Of a stretch of DNA of 22,103 nt, positions 1 through 7,366 are shown one piece after another; positions within the stretch are counted from its first letter, which is position 1, and each line of letters opens with the position of its first letter. Below the pieces are notes generated by a model. It did no database searches. It saw only the letters and a program-made list of their open reading frames with translations, and was not told the origin of the DNA. Both the position numbers and the translations under genes were made by a program. This DNA is from an uncultured Actinomycetes bacterium (GTDB taxonomy: Bacteria; Actinomycetota; Acidimicrobiia; Acidimicrobiales; Ilumatobacteraceae). The stretch covers positions 1-22,103 of the forward strand of contig CAIOHI010000187.1 in NCBI GenBank assembly GCA_903858075.1, in the 5' to 3' direction.

Positions 1-1256
1 AGAATAGAGCCTTCACCAAGTTTGTCGAGGTGAGCAAAAATCTCTTCTGCCTGACGTTCCATTTCATCGGTGAGTTCTTCAACGAACCATGAACCACCGA
101 GCGGGTCGGCAACATGGGTGACGTTGGTTTCAAAAGCAATTACTTGCTGTGTACGCAATGCAATACGTGCGGTCTTCTCGGTAGGCAAAGCTAGTGCTTC
201 GTCCATTGAGTTGGTGTGCAGGCTCTGCGTACCACCCAAAACACCAGCGAGAGCTTCAATTGCCGTACGCACAATGTTTACTTCTGGCTGCTGCGCAGTA
301 AGCGACACACCTGCAGTTTGCGTATGGAAACGCAATTGCATTGAGCGGTCGAGCTTGGCTCCGTAACGCTCTTTCAACCAACGTGCCCAAATGCGACGAG
401 CTGCACGGTACTTCGCAATTTCTTCAAAGAAGTCAATGTGTGCGTTGAAGAAGAATGACAAACGTGGTGCGAATGAGTCAATTGGCAAGCCAGCTTGCAA
501 CGCAAGTTCTACGTATGCAAAACCGTTGGCAATAGTAAATGCCAATTCCTCAGCAGCTGTAGAGCCCGCTTCGCGAATGTGGTAACCCGAAATTGAAATG
601 GAGTGCCACTTCGGCATTTCCTCGGCAGTGAACGCAATGGTGTCGCGCACCAAGCGCATGCTTTGACGTGGGGGGAACACAAATTCTTTTTGTGCTTGGT
701 ATTCCTTCAAGATGTCGTTCTGCAAAGTGCCGCCAACGCGGGCACGGTTCACGCCAGCTTTTTCTGCCTGTGCAATGAACATGGCGAAAATAACGGCAGC
801 CGGCGAGTTAATAGTCATTGACGTGGTGATCTGTGCCAGGTCGATGCCTGAGTAGAGGTCTTCCATGTCGGCCAAAGTGTCGATAGCTACACCACAACGA
901 CCTACTTCGCCTTCCGACATTTCATCGTCGGAGTCGAGGCCCAAAAGTGTGGGCATGTCGAACGCCGTCGAGAGTCCGTCGCCACCCGACTTGATGATTT
1001 CCTTAAAACGCCAGTTGGTGTCTTCAGCAGTACCAAAGCCGGCGAACATACGCATGGTCCACAACTTCGAGCGGTACATAGAGGCATACGGCCCACGTGT
1101 GTATGGGTACACGCCAGGGTGCTCGGCGTCTTCTGGCCCGTACACAGGCTTAATAGGAATACCCGACATGGTGGTGTATTCGCCCTCACGCAATTTCGAC
1201 GCCTCAAAGGCCTCGCTCCACTCTTGGCGTGGTGAGATTTTCTTGGCATCAGTCAT
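1..1256 (-). CDS. Acyl-CoA mutase large subunit, isobutyryl-CoA-mutase-like (5' part of gene, cut by window edge)
   Basis: B12-dependent carbon-skeleton mutase; the first 418 codons are present and the reading frame is open to the left edge. The family TIM-barrel domain is clear: YPYTRGPYASMY at residues 50-61, TLQNDILKEY at 177-186, SISGYHIREAG around 221-231 with the conserved His226. In methylmalonyl-CoA mutase the substrate carboxylate is held by Tyr89 and Arg207 (Propionibacterium numbering). The equivalent residues here are Phe71 (in RMFAGF) and Gln189 (in KEYQAQKEF), which is the pair described for isobutyryl-CoA mutase. The likely reaction is therefore isobutyryl-CoA to n-butyryl-CoA, or a related branched acyl-CoA. 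The cobalamin-binding domain is not in view and is expected on a separate small subunit. The ATG at 1256 has a good ribosome site (AGGA, 6 bases upstream). The gene diverges from the nitroreductase. Family assignment is firm; substrate is inferred. Confidence 0.9.
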   Translation of the reverse strand, partial: MTDAKKISPRQEWSEAFEASKLREGEYTTMSGIPIKPVYGPEDAEHPGVYPYTRGPYASMYRSKLWTMRMFAGFGTAEDTNWRFKEIIKSGGDGLSTAFDMPTLLGLDSDDEMSEGEVGRCGVAIDTLADMEDLYSGIDLAQITTSMTINSPAAVIFAMFIAQAEKAGVNRARVGGTLQNDILKEYQAQKEFVFPPRQSMRLVRDTIAFTAEEMPKWHSISISGYHIREAGSTAAEELAFTIANGFAYVELALQAGLPIDSFAPRLSFFFNAHIDFFEEIAKYRAARRIWARWLKERYGAKLDRSMQLRFHTQTAGVSLTAQQPEVNIVRTAIEALAGVLGGTQSLHTNSMDEALALPTEKTARIALRTQQVIAFETNVTHVADPLGGSWFVEELTDEMERQAEEIFAHLDKLGEGSI

Positions 1257-1311
1257 GTGGGGTCCTTCAATCGAGAATTGTTCTGGCATCAGCCCCAAGG
1301 GCTAAGACCAC

Positions 1312-1317
1312 TAGTCT
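1312..1317 (+). promoter_or_regulatory. -10 box TAGTCT of a probable leaderless promoter (nitroreductase)
   Basis: TAGTCT fits the actinobacterial -10 pattern TANNNT and ends 7 bases before the ATG at 1325. That spacing places transcription start on the start codon. No Shine-Dalgarno sequence lies in between, and no clear -35 box was seen. The same geometry occurs before four other genes in the window. Confidence 0.5.
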
Positions 1318-1324
1318 AAATCTT

Positions 1325-1981
1325 ATGGGATTTACCTTCAATTTGGACCAGACAGACCACCTCCTTTCCACCACTCGGGCCGTGCGCAAGCGCCTCGACC
1401 TCACCCGGCCCGTTCCGCGCGAGCTGCTCATCGACTGCGTGCGCTTAGCTTCACAGGCTCCAGCTGGCTCAAACTTGCAAAAGTGGCGCTGGATGGTGGT
1501 TGACGACCCAGACCTAAAGATGGGTCTTGCCGATCTGTACCGCAAGGCGTACCTCCCATACATCGAAATGCAGCGCAACCAGGTTGAGAAAAAAGGCCGC
1601 ACAGACGCAGACGGAATTATGGACTCAGCCGACTACCTGGCAAACATTCTCGAGAAAGTTCCTGCACTTCTTATTCCCATCGGCCTCGACCGCCTTCCCA
1701 CCAATTCAGATGTTCACGCTCAAACCGGCTACTACGGTTCGCTTCTTCCTGCTGTATGGAGTTTCATGCTGGCAGCGCGCTCGCGTGGCCTGGGCACCGC
1801 TTACACCACCTTGCATTTGAAGTATGAACAAGAAGCAGCACAGTTGCTCGGCTTGCCCGACACTGTTACGCAGCTTGCGCTCATTCCTGTTGCGTATTAC
1901 ACCGGTGAAGATTTCAAAGTGGGCAAGCGCCGCCCTGCTGAAGAAATCACTTACTTCAACAGCTGGAAGTCGACACTCTGA
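1325..1981 (+). CDS. Nitroreductase family FMN-dependent oxidoreductase
   Basis: A 218-residue protein of the usual nitroreductase length. It shows the N-terminal phosphate-binding segment TTRAVRKRLD (about residues 14-23), the flavin-contact segment APAGSNLQKWRW (about 45-56), and the C-terminal segment GYYGSLLPAVWSFMLAARSRGLGT-like (about 139-162), followed by LGLPDTVTQLALIPVAY. These enzymes reduce nitro groups, quinones or enones with NAD(P)H and act in the cytoplasm. An upstream in-frame start at 1229 would add 32 residues overlapping the divergent mutase. The ATG at 1325 is preferred because family homology begins there and a TANNNT box sits 7 bases upstream. The RarD-like transporter follows 17 bases later and is probably co-transcribed. 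The substrate is unknown. Confidence 0.88.
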   Translation: MGFTFNLDQTDHLLSTTRAVRKRLDLTRPVPRELLIDCVRLASQAPAGSNLQKWRWMVVDDPDLKMGLADLYRKAYLPYIEMQRNQVEKKGRTDADGIMDSADYLANILEKVPALLIPIGLDRLPTNSDVHAQTGYYGSLLPAVWSFMLAARSRGLGTAYTTLHLKYEQEAAQLLGLPDTVTQLALIPVAYYTGEDFKVGKRRPAEEITYFNSWKSTL

Positions 1982-1998
1982 GTTCCCCCGACCCGCGT

Positions 1999-2883
1999 AT
2001 GCGCTCTGGCCTCATCGCCGGTGTGAGCGCATATGTGATGTGGGGGTTACTCACTATCTACTGGAAGAACCTTCACGGGTTTCCCCCCTTTGAACTCATT
2101 GGCTGGCGCATTTTTGCCAGCTTCTGTGTACTTGCACCATTAGTCATTTGGCACAAGCGCCTACGCATCATTACCAGCGCCATGCGTTCAAAGGAAATGG
2201 GTTGGCGCCTTTTCGCCGCCAGCATCTTGGTGACGGTGAACTGGAGTTCATATGTCTGGGCCGTTGCTCACGACCACGTCATTGAAACTGCACTCGGCTA
2301 CTTCATGGCGCCACTGTGCACCATGTGGCTAGGCGTGGCGGTCTTGAAAGAGAGGCTCAACACCGCTCAAAAAATAACTATCTCGTTAGCTGTTGCCGCC
2401 ATCGGAATTCTCACCGTTGGCTACGGGCGCGTGCCATATCTTGCTTTGCTCATTGCAGGTTCGTGGTCGCTTTATGGGTTACTCAAAAAACAGATACCGC
2501 TCAAGTCAATTGAAAGCCTGTCTGGCGAGATGATGTTTCTCTTTTTGCCTGCAATAGTCCTCATGATCACTCAAGGCGGCAACAGCGATAGCGCAATGCA
2601 GAATGCTTCAACATGGCAATGGGTGCTCATTGCTGGCACCGGAGTCATTACCGTTATTCCGCTGTGGATCTTTGGCTACGCGGCACAGCACGTGCCGCTG
2701 ACCGTTTTGGGCCCGTTGCAATACTCGGTACCCACCATCAATTTTTTACTCGGATGGTTGGCGTATCACGAAGAACTCGATGCAACGCGAATAGTTGGGT
2801 TCAGCCTGATTTGGGTGGCACTTGCTGTGCTTGCGACCGACACGGCTCGCAGAGCACAACGCTCGCGAGTTATCACTTCCTAG
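1999..2883 (+). CDS. rarD: RarD/EamA-family membrane transporter
   Basis: A 294-residue, very hydrophobic protein with about ten membrane helices, arranged as two EamA repeats. It resembles E. coli RarD closely along its length: AYVMWGLLTIYWK at residues 11-23, VNWSSYVWAV around 80-89, ALGYFMAPL around 98-106, and the C-terminal FSLIWVALAVLATD. RarD proteins belong to the drug/metabolite transporter superfamily. E. coli RarD is linked to chloramphenicol sensitivity, but the natural substrate is not established. The start at 1999 lies 17 bases after the nitroreductase stop without a visible ribosome site, so expression may depend on read-through coupling. The gene ends 4 bases from the stop of the convergent thiolase gene. 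Family is firm; physiological role is unknown. Confidence 0.88.
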   Translation: MRSGLIAGVSAYVMWGLLTIYWKNLHGFPPFELIGWRIFASFCVLAPLVIWHKRLRIITSAMRSKEMGWRLFAASILVTVNWSSYVWAVAHDHVIETALGYFMAPLCTMWLGVAVLKERLNTAQKITISLAVAAIGILTVGYGRVPYLALLIAGSWSLYGLLKKQIPLKSIESLSGEMMFLFLPAIVLMITQGGNSDSAMQNASTWQWVLIAGTGVITVIPLWIFGYAAQHVPLTVLGPLQYSVPTINFLLGWLAYHEELDATRIVGFSLIWVALAVLATDTARRAQRSRVITS

Positions 2884-2887
2884 TCGT

Positions 2888-4033
2888 CTAGTTCGACAAC
2901 ACGGTGCAAGCGCTGATGCCAGGAGCACCATACACATGTGTGAAAGCAGTCTTAATGGGTTTTTTCACCTGGTGAGTACCAGCATCGCCACGCAACTGCA
3001 AAGCACTTTCGTACACCTGACGCAGGCCAGACGCACCAATGGGCTCACCGTTAGCTAAGCAACCACCATCGGTGTTGATGGGCAAGCGACCGTCGAGATT
3101 GGTAGCACCACTCTGAATGAGGTCTTCTTGTTCGCCGTCTTCACAGAAACCACATTCAGCCATGTGCATAATTTCTGCACCACTCTCGGTGTCTTGAACC
3201 TGCACGATATCCATATCGCTTGGTCCCATTCCAGCCATTTTGAATGCTGCTGCCGCGGCACCTACAGATGGGCTGTCGCCGCGATCAGGAGACAACCACG
3301 AGTTGAACACTTCAAAGCTGCCAAACGGACGACTGCGCAAAACTGCTGAACGCAAGTACACAGGCTTTGTCTGGAACTTCTTGGCAATGTCGCCGCGGGC
3401 GAGCACCAAGGCAACGGCACCTTCACCCGGCGAGCAGAACATGTACTGCGTCAAAGGGTTTGACAACATGAGGGAGTTCAATACTTCCTCTTCAGTGAGC
3501 GGCTGACGACGCCATGCATTTTCGTTCAGTGAGCCGTTATGAAAGTTCTTCACTGCAACTTTTGCAAGAGTTGATTCAGAAATACCAAATTGATGCATGT
3601 AGCGCTGAATCTTCATACCAAAAAATTGGGTGGTGAGCATGAGGCCGGTATCGCCGTACCACTGTCCTACACCATGACTTGCAGGGTCGGGAGCAAAAGC
3701 TCCTTTTTCATGCTTGTCGAAACCAATAGCCATACATACGTCGGCAGCACCTGCATTGATGGCGTTGTAAGCGCTGATGAGTGCACTACCACCGGTTGCA
3801 CAACCGTTAGCAACGTTGATAAAAGGCAAGCCAGTAAGGCCCAGGGTAGACACCATGCTGTCGGCGTTTCCAGCAGATGCTGAACCACCAAAGGCGTAGT
3901 TCACATCGCTCCAGTCGCAACCAGCGTCTTTCATCGCGGCACGAGCGGCATAAGCGCCCATTTCCATTCCGGTGTTTTCGTGGCGCCCAAAGGGGTGCAT
4001 TCCGATTCCGATAATTGCTACATCTTCTGCCAT
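2888..4033 (-). CDS. SCP-x/lipid-transfer-type thiolase-fold protein (possible acyl-CoA aldolase)
   Basis: A 381-residue thiolase-superfamily protein. It has the nucleophile segment NVANGCATGGSAL with Cys78 and the C-terminal segment HVYGAPGISACTVL with His366 and Cys376. The motif that carries the catalytic histidine in ordinary thiolases (GGxxxxGHPxGASG) reads GGCLANGEPIGASG, so residue 330 is Glu. This places the protein in the SCP-x/Ltp group found beside DUF35 OB-fold partners, as in the mycobacterial cholesterol aldolase Ltp2-ChsH2. It may cleave a beta-ketoacyl-CoA or act as a retro-aldolase on a beta-hydroxyacyl-CoA. The ATG at 4033 is chosen over an upstream ATG at 4048 because GAAAGG lies 7 bases before it. 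The OB-fold gene lies 28 bases upstream in the same operon. The fold is certain; the reaction is open. Confidence 0.88.
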   Translation of the reverse strand: MAEDVAIIGIGMHPFGRHENTGMEMGAYAARAAMKDAGCDWSDVNYAFGGSASAGNADSMVSTLGLTGLPFINVANGCATGGSALISAYNAINAGAADVCMAIGFDKHEKGAFAPDPASHGVGQWYGDTGLMLTTQFFGMKIQRYMHQFGISESTLAKVAVKNFHNGSLNENAWRRQPLTEEEVLNSLMLSNPLTQYMFCSPGEGAVALVLARGDIAKKFQTKPVYLRSAVLRSRPFGSFEVFNSWLSPDRGDSPSVGAAAAAFKMAGMGPSDMDIVQVQDTESGAEIMHMAECGFCEDGEQEDLIQSGATNLDGRLPINTDGGCLANGEPIGASGLRQVYESALQLRGDAGTHQVKKPIKTAFTHVYGAPGISACTVLSN

Positions 4034-4061
4034 GGTTTTGCCTTTCAATAAAACTTTCTGG

Positions 4062-4493
4062 TTATTTCTTTACTGGTGCGAATGCGTAAGTAATGAGCTC
4101 ATTGCCATCGTCATCGGTGGAATAAGGAATGATGACGAGTTCCATGTCCATACCAATTTTCAACTCACTTGCCTCTGCAGTTGTCAGACGCGATTCAACA
4201 ATAACCTCGTTGCCGAGTTGAATGTAACCAACTCCATAAGGCTTAAAGGTCTTTGCTGTTTCCTTGCCGGCATAAGGAGGTGACTTAGGAAGAAAGCCTT
4301 GTACGGTCCAACTCCACAGAGTTCCAATACGAGGCAACAAAACGCGCTCACCGTTTTCGCTGCCACTCTTTGGGCAAGACTTCGACTGCGGGAAGGTGGT
4401 GACGCCGCTTTCTGGGAAACGTGTACCGATGAGTTGGGGTGAGTCAGAAGGCCAGGTGAAAAGTTCTTCGGCCACGGGGATCTGGGTTGTCAT
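4062..4493 (-). CDS. DUF35-type OB-fold protein with degenerate zinc ribbon
   Basis: A 143-residue protein with the two-part DUF35 layout: an N-terminal rubredoxin-like zinc ribbon and a C-terminal OB fold (roughly residues 52-140, including PRIGTLWSWTVQ and the KPYGVGYIQL strand). These proteins bind acyl-CoA and partner with SCP-x-type thiolases, and in mycobacteria with the aldolase Ltp2. The ribbon is abnormal. Where the family has two CxxC pairs, this one reads TRFPESGVTTFP and then SCPKSGS, so only one of four cysteines remains and zinc binding is unlikely. The ATG at 4493 follows the TetR stop by 37 bases. There is no Shine-Dalgarno sequence, only GAGAAT 6 bases upstream as a weak candidate -10 box. 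Its position directly before the thiolase supports a complex between the two products. Confidence 0.82.
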   Translation of the reverse strand: MTTQIPVAEELFTWPSDSPQLIGTRFPESGVTTFPQSKSCPKSGSENGERVLLPRIGTLWSWTVQGFLPKSPPYAGKETAKTFKPYGVGYIQLGNEVIVESRLTTAEASELKIGMDMELVIIPYSTDDDGNELITYAFAPVKK

Positions 4494-4530
4494 AGTCTTA
4501 TTCTCGCACCTTTAGCGACCTTTGTGCGAT

Positions 4531-5223
4531 TCAGACTGCGAGCTGAGACTCACTTGGCCCACGGTAAGGGAGCACCACGTATGGCCCTGAGGTAAATACA
4601 GCGTTTCTCAGCATGAGTTTTAAGACTTCAACCGCTGCCCCATGGCGAGCCGAGTCGTTAATGAGAGTGGAGAACCGCAAGAGGCCCGCCAAAAGTGCAT
4701 TGAGGAGGTCCTGCAGAGACTCACGAGATACCCCGGGTCGGATCTCATTGTTTTGTTCTGCATCGTCGCAGAGCTTTTCTAGAAATGCACCGGTGCGGTG
4801 CCGCAAAAGTGAAGTGACGCTGCGCAGTTCAGGGTTGCGTTGTACTTCAGAGGCCACATCTACAACGAAGCCGGCGATGCTGGGGTCATCGCGGTTAATG
4901 CGTACAGAAATATCGAGAATGCTGTTGAAGCGCTCTACCAACGTGTCGTGTTCATTGATGGCATATTCAAATTCGGAATAAATGAAATCTTGAACGCCCT
5001 CAAATACTGCCGCATACAGTTCCACTTTTGAGGGGAAGTAGTGATAAATGGCGCCCGTAGTGATGCCGGCAATTTCTGCTATTTGAGCATTGGTTGTTTT
5101 TTCATAACCATTTTGTCCAAAGCAGGTTCGAGCGGCTGCAAGTAAACGCACTCGTGTGTCGACCGAGTCAACGGCGCGGGGTCTACCCAGTTTGCGCACC
5201 ACGGTTTCGGCATTTTTTGTCAC
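4531..5223 (-). CDS. TetR-family transcriptional regulator
   Basis: A 230-residue protein with an N-terminal TetR helix-turn-helix domain (about residues 22-70). The DNA-recognition part reads TTNAQIAEIAGITTGAIYHYFPSK, followed by ELYAAVF. The helical C-terminal domain is variable and would bind a ligand, plausibly an acyl-CoA given the setting, as in KstR-type repressors. The start is a GTG at 5223 with a TANNNT box 6 bases upstream and no ribosome site, so a separate leaderless transcript is likely. The gene sits inside the catabolic array between a crotonase and the DUF35/thiolase pair, and is a candidate repressor of that array. Its operator was not identified. Confidence 0.9.
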   Translation of the reverse strand: MTKNAETVVRKLGRPRAVDSVDTRVRLLAAARTCFGQNGYEKTTNAQIAEIAGITTGAIYHYFPSKVELYAAVFEGVQDFIYSEFEYAINEHDTLVERFNSILDISVRINRDDPSIAGFVVDVASEVQRNPELRSVTSLLRHRTGAFLEKLCDDAEQNNEIRPGVSRESLQDLLNALLAGLLRFSTLINDSARHGAAVEVLKLMLRNAVFTSGPYVVLPYRGPSESQLAV

Positions 5224-5229
5224 ATCAAA

Positions 5230-5235
5230 ATGCTA
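5230..5235 (-). promoter_or_regulatory. -10 box TAGCAT of a probable leaderless promoter (TetR gene)
   Basis: Read on the minus strand, TAGCAT is followed by 6 bases and then the GTG start of the TetR gene. It lies in the 24-base gap after the crotonase stop. This suggests the regulator can be made from its own leaderless transcript as well as from the long operon. Confidence 0.45.
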
Positions 5236-5247
5236 TGCGAAATTCTC

Positions 5248-6087
5248 TTATGACTTACGACTGGAGCCCGGGTCGACTGGTATTCCAAATTTAATGCGGT
5301 TGTTTGCATGGGCAAGATGCTGATGCACAAATGCGGTACGCAATGAATTCCATTGTCCTTGTGCTTCAAGGGTTTGATTCACGCTTTCTTTAGCAAGCTT
5401 CAAGGCAAACGATGGGCGCTGCGCAACAATTGCCGCCATCTTCATAGTTTCTTCGTGCAGTGAAGCAGCAGGAACCACTCTGTTCACCATGCCTGTTGCG
5501 GCGGCTTCTTGCGCAGAAAACCATCCGCCAGTGAAAAGCATTTCCTTTGCTTTACGAGGCCCAAGCTCCCACGGGTGAGCAAAATACTCAACACCATTCA
5601 CGCCCATTCCCACAACGGGGTCGGTAAACATTGCATCGTCAGCAGCAATGATGATGTCGGCTACCCACAGCAACATGAGACCACCCGCAATGGTTTTTCC
5701 TTGTGCTGCAGCAATAACTGGCTTGGGCAAGTTGCGCCAACGCCAGCACATGTTGAAATACACCTCTTCTTCCCACGCCATTTGGCCTTCTTGGCCTTCG
5801 CGACCAAAACCACCAACGGGGAAAACAAGATCGAACTCGCGATGGCTTTCGTCGTCGCGCATGTCGTGACCCGACGAGAAATGTGGGCCATCGGCCTGCA
5901 GCACAATTACTTTTACTTGGCTGCTGCGTGACGCTGCAGAAAAGCATGCTTCAAGTTCGTAGGTCATGCGCTTGTTTTGCGCGTTGCGACTTTCGGGCCT
6001 GTTCAAGGTGACAACAGCAATGCCGTTCTCTCCGGGGTTCACTACTTCATAGCGTGTTGCTTGAAGGTTGTTGAGATCTACCGGCAT
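5248..6087 (-). CDS. Crotonase-fold protein lacking both catalytic glutamates
   Basis: A 279-residue enoyl-CoA hydratase/isomerase superfamily member. The oxyanion-hole segments are present: GPHFSSGHDM (residues 67-76) and GKTIAGGLM (130-138). Aligned by eye to rat enoyl-CoA hydratase, the positions of Glu144 and Glu164 are Met138 and Val158 (FTDPVVG). A normal hydration reaction is therefore unlikely. Crotonase relatives also carry out isomerisation, C-C hydrolysis, retro-Claisen and decarboxylation reactions. An Asp/Glu/Arg-rich loop around residues 76-108 is longer than usual. The start at 6087 follows the P450 stop by 17 bases, with AGGA upstream in the gap. It is the third catabolic gene after the acyl-CoA synthetase. 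The family is firm; the reaction is unknown. Confidence 0.88.
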   Translation of the reverse strand: MPVDLNNLQATRYEVVNPGENGIAVVTLNRPESRNAQNKRMTYELEACFSAASRSSQVKVIVLQADGPHFSSGHDMRDDESHREFDLVFPVGGFGREGQEGQMAWEEEVYFNMCWRWRNLPKPVIAAAQGKTIAGGLMLLWVADIIIAADDAMFTDPVVGMGVNGVEYFAHPWELGPRKAKEMLFTGGWFSAQEAAATGMVNRVVPAASLHEETMKMAAIVAQRPSFALKLAKESVNQTLEAQGQWNSLRTAFVHQHLAHANNRIKFGIPVDPGSSRKS

Positions 6088-6104
6088 GGGGGTGGTTCCT
6101 GTCT

Positions 6105-7364
6105 TTAGGCGGGGGTGAAAGTGAGATGCAAATTGGTGAGGCCGCGCAGGGTCATTGACAATTCGCGATGTGTTGGGGTGTCGACACTTGCAAGCGCGAT
6201 GTTGTTGAGCCTGCTGAGCAAGAGTTCAAAAGCAATGCGTGCTTCGCTACGAGCCAACGCAGCACCTACGCAGAAGTGTGGTCCCTGACCAAAAGCCATT
6301 TGTGTACGGGCGTTATCGCGTTCAATGTCGAACATGTCGGGGTTGGGGTACTTTGCGCCATCGCGGTTTGCGCAGCCGTACATTGCCATGACTACAGAGC
6401 CCTTAGGAATGGCAACGCCACCTACTTCAACATCTTCTTTGGTGAAGCGCGGCAACATTTGTACGGGGGCTTCCATGCGCAATGCCTCTTCAACAAGGTT
6501 AGGAATGAGCGAGTGGTCGGCACGTACTTTGGCCATTTGCTCGGGGTTTTCCACGAGCATGAGGGTTGCGGCGGCAATGAGTTTTGTAGTGGTTTCGTTT
6601 CCTGCAACCAATAACTGTGCAATGACGTCGAGCATTTCTGCCATTGTCATTCCTTCGCCAGCACGCTCACCCGAGTCGAATCGTGCTGACACGAGGTCGG
6701 ACAATAAATCGTCGCGCAAATTTGCTTCACGCTCATGAACGCGGTCCACCATGTACTTCTGGAATTCAATGCGGCTGTGGGCACATTCAATTTGGCGCTC
6801 TGGGGTGAGCATTCCTGAAAGAGGTGCAACGGAGTCGTCGCTCCACTTCTTAAACTTCGGCATGTCGGCACGATCAACACCAAGTGCGTCGGCAATAACA
6901 GTGAGCGGAACGCCAACAGCGAACTGTTCAACTAGGTCGACCTTGCCATCGTTAATAAAGGCATCAATGAGATCGTTAGCAATTTTGCGAATGGAATCTT
7001 CTAACTGAGCAACACGTTTTGGCAAGAACGCCTTGTTCACCAAGTTGCGAAACTGCGTATGTGATGGCGGGTCGTTAGAAAGCAAAGTGTTGACTCGCGG
7101 ATACCCCTGCTTGGCAATTTCAATGACTTCAGGTGGCGGCGGCGTGACGAAAGAGTTGCTTTGAGCAAGCGACGAGAACACTTCAGGATTGCGCACCACC
7201 GATAACACGTCTTCGTAGCGTGATACCGCCCAGAACCCAAGTGGAGTTTGGTGAACCGGTGCTTCTTCGCGCACGCGTTGGTAATACGGATACGGACACT
7301 CGAGGACCTCGGGCGACACCATATTTACTTTTGTAATGTCTGTTGCATCGATGGAATTGCTCAT
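6105..7364 (-). CDS. Cytochrome P450 (soluble bacterial type)
   Basis: A 419-residue heme monooxygenase of normal bacterial P450 length with no signal or membrane anchor. The oxygen-activating I-helix motif is AGNETT (residues 254-259). The K-helix ExxR is Glu293-Ala-Leu-Arg296. The heme loop FGQGPHFCVGAALAR carries the cysteine ligand at residue 365. It would hydroxylate a hydrophobic substrate, using electrons from a ferredoxin and reductase that are not encoded nearby. The gene starts 2 bases after the stop of the upstream crotonase, and its ribosome site GGGGAG lies inside that gene's end, so the two are translationally close. Placement between acyl-CoA genes suggests that it oxidises a fatty, terpenoid or sterol-like acid, or its CoA ester. 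The CYP family cannot be named from sequence reading alone. Confidence 0.95.
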   Translation of the reverse strand: MSNSIDATDITKVNMVSPEVLECPYPYYQRVREEAPVHQTPLGFWAVSRYEDVLSVVRNPEVFSSLAQSNSFVTPPPPEVIEIAKQGYPRVNTLLSNDPPSHTQFRNLVNKAFLPKRVAQLEDSIRKIANDLIDAFINDGKVDLVEQFAVGVPLTVIADALGVDRADMPKFKKWSDDSVAPLSGMLTPERQIECAHSRIEFQKYMVDRVHEREANLRDDLLSDLVSARFDSGERAGEGMTMAEMLDVIAQLLVAGNETTTKLIAAATLMLVENPEQMAKVRADHSLIPNLVEEALRMEAPVQMLPRFTKEDVEVGGVAIPKGSVVMAMYGCANRDGAKYPNPDMFDIERDNARTQMAFGQGPHFCVGAALARSEARIAFELLLSRLNNIALASVDTPTHRELSMTLRGLTNLHLTFTPA

Positions 7365-7366
7365 TG

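Noticed and set aside
1..1256. Simple annotation as methylmalonyl-CoA mutase
   Set aside because: The carboxylate-binding Tyr and Arg are replaced by Phe and Gln, so the default substrate was not accepted.
1291..1303. AGCCC-caa-GGGCT repeat in the mutase/nitroreductase divergent region
   Set aside because: A 5-base stem is too short to separate from chance; no T-run and no repeat of it elsewhere.
865..1305. Plus-strand open frame of 146 codons, and other long frames over 1-1256
   Set aside because: Lies antisense to the acyl-CoA mutase, whose protein motifs are unmistakable; its own translation has no family features.
4494..4499. GAGAAT/TAAGAC region before the DUF35 gene as another leaderless -10 box
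   Set aside because: The hexamer at the right distance starts with G rather than T; the fit is weaker than the five listed boxes, and the gene may simply be read from the operon.
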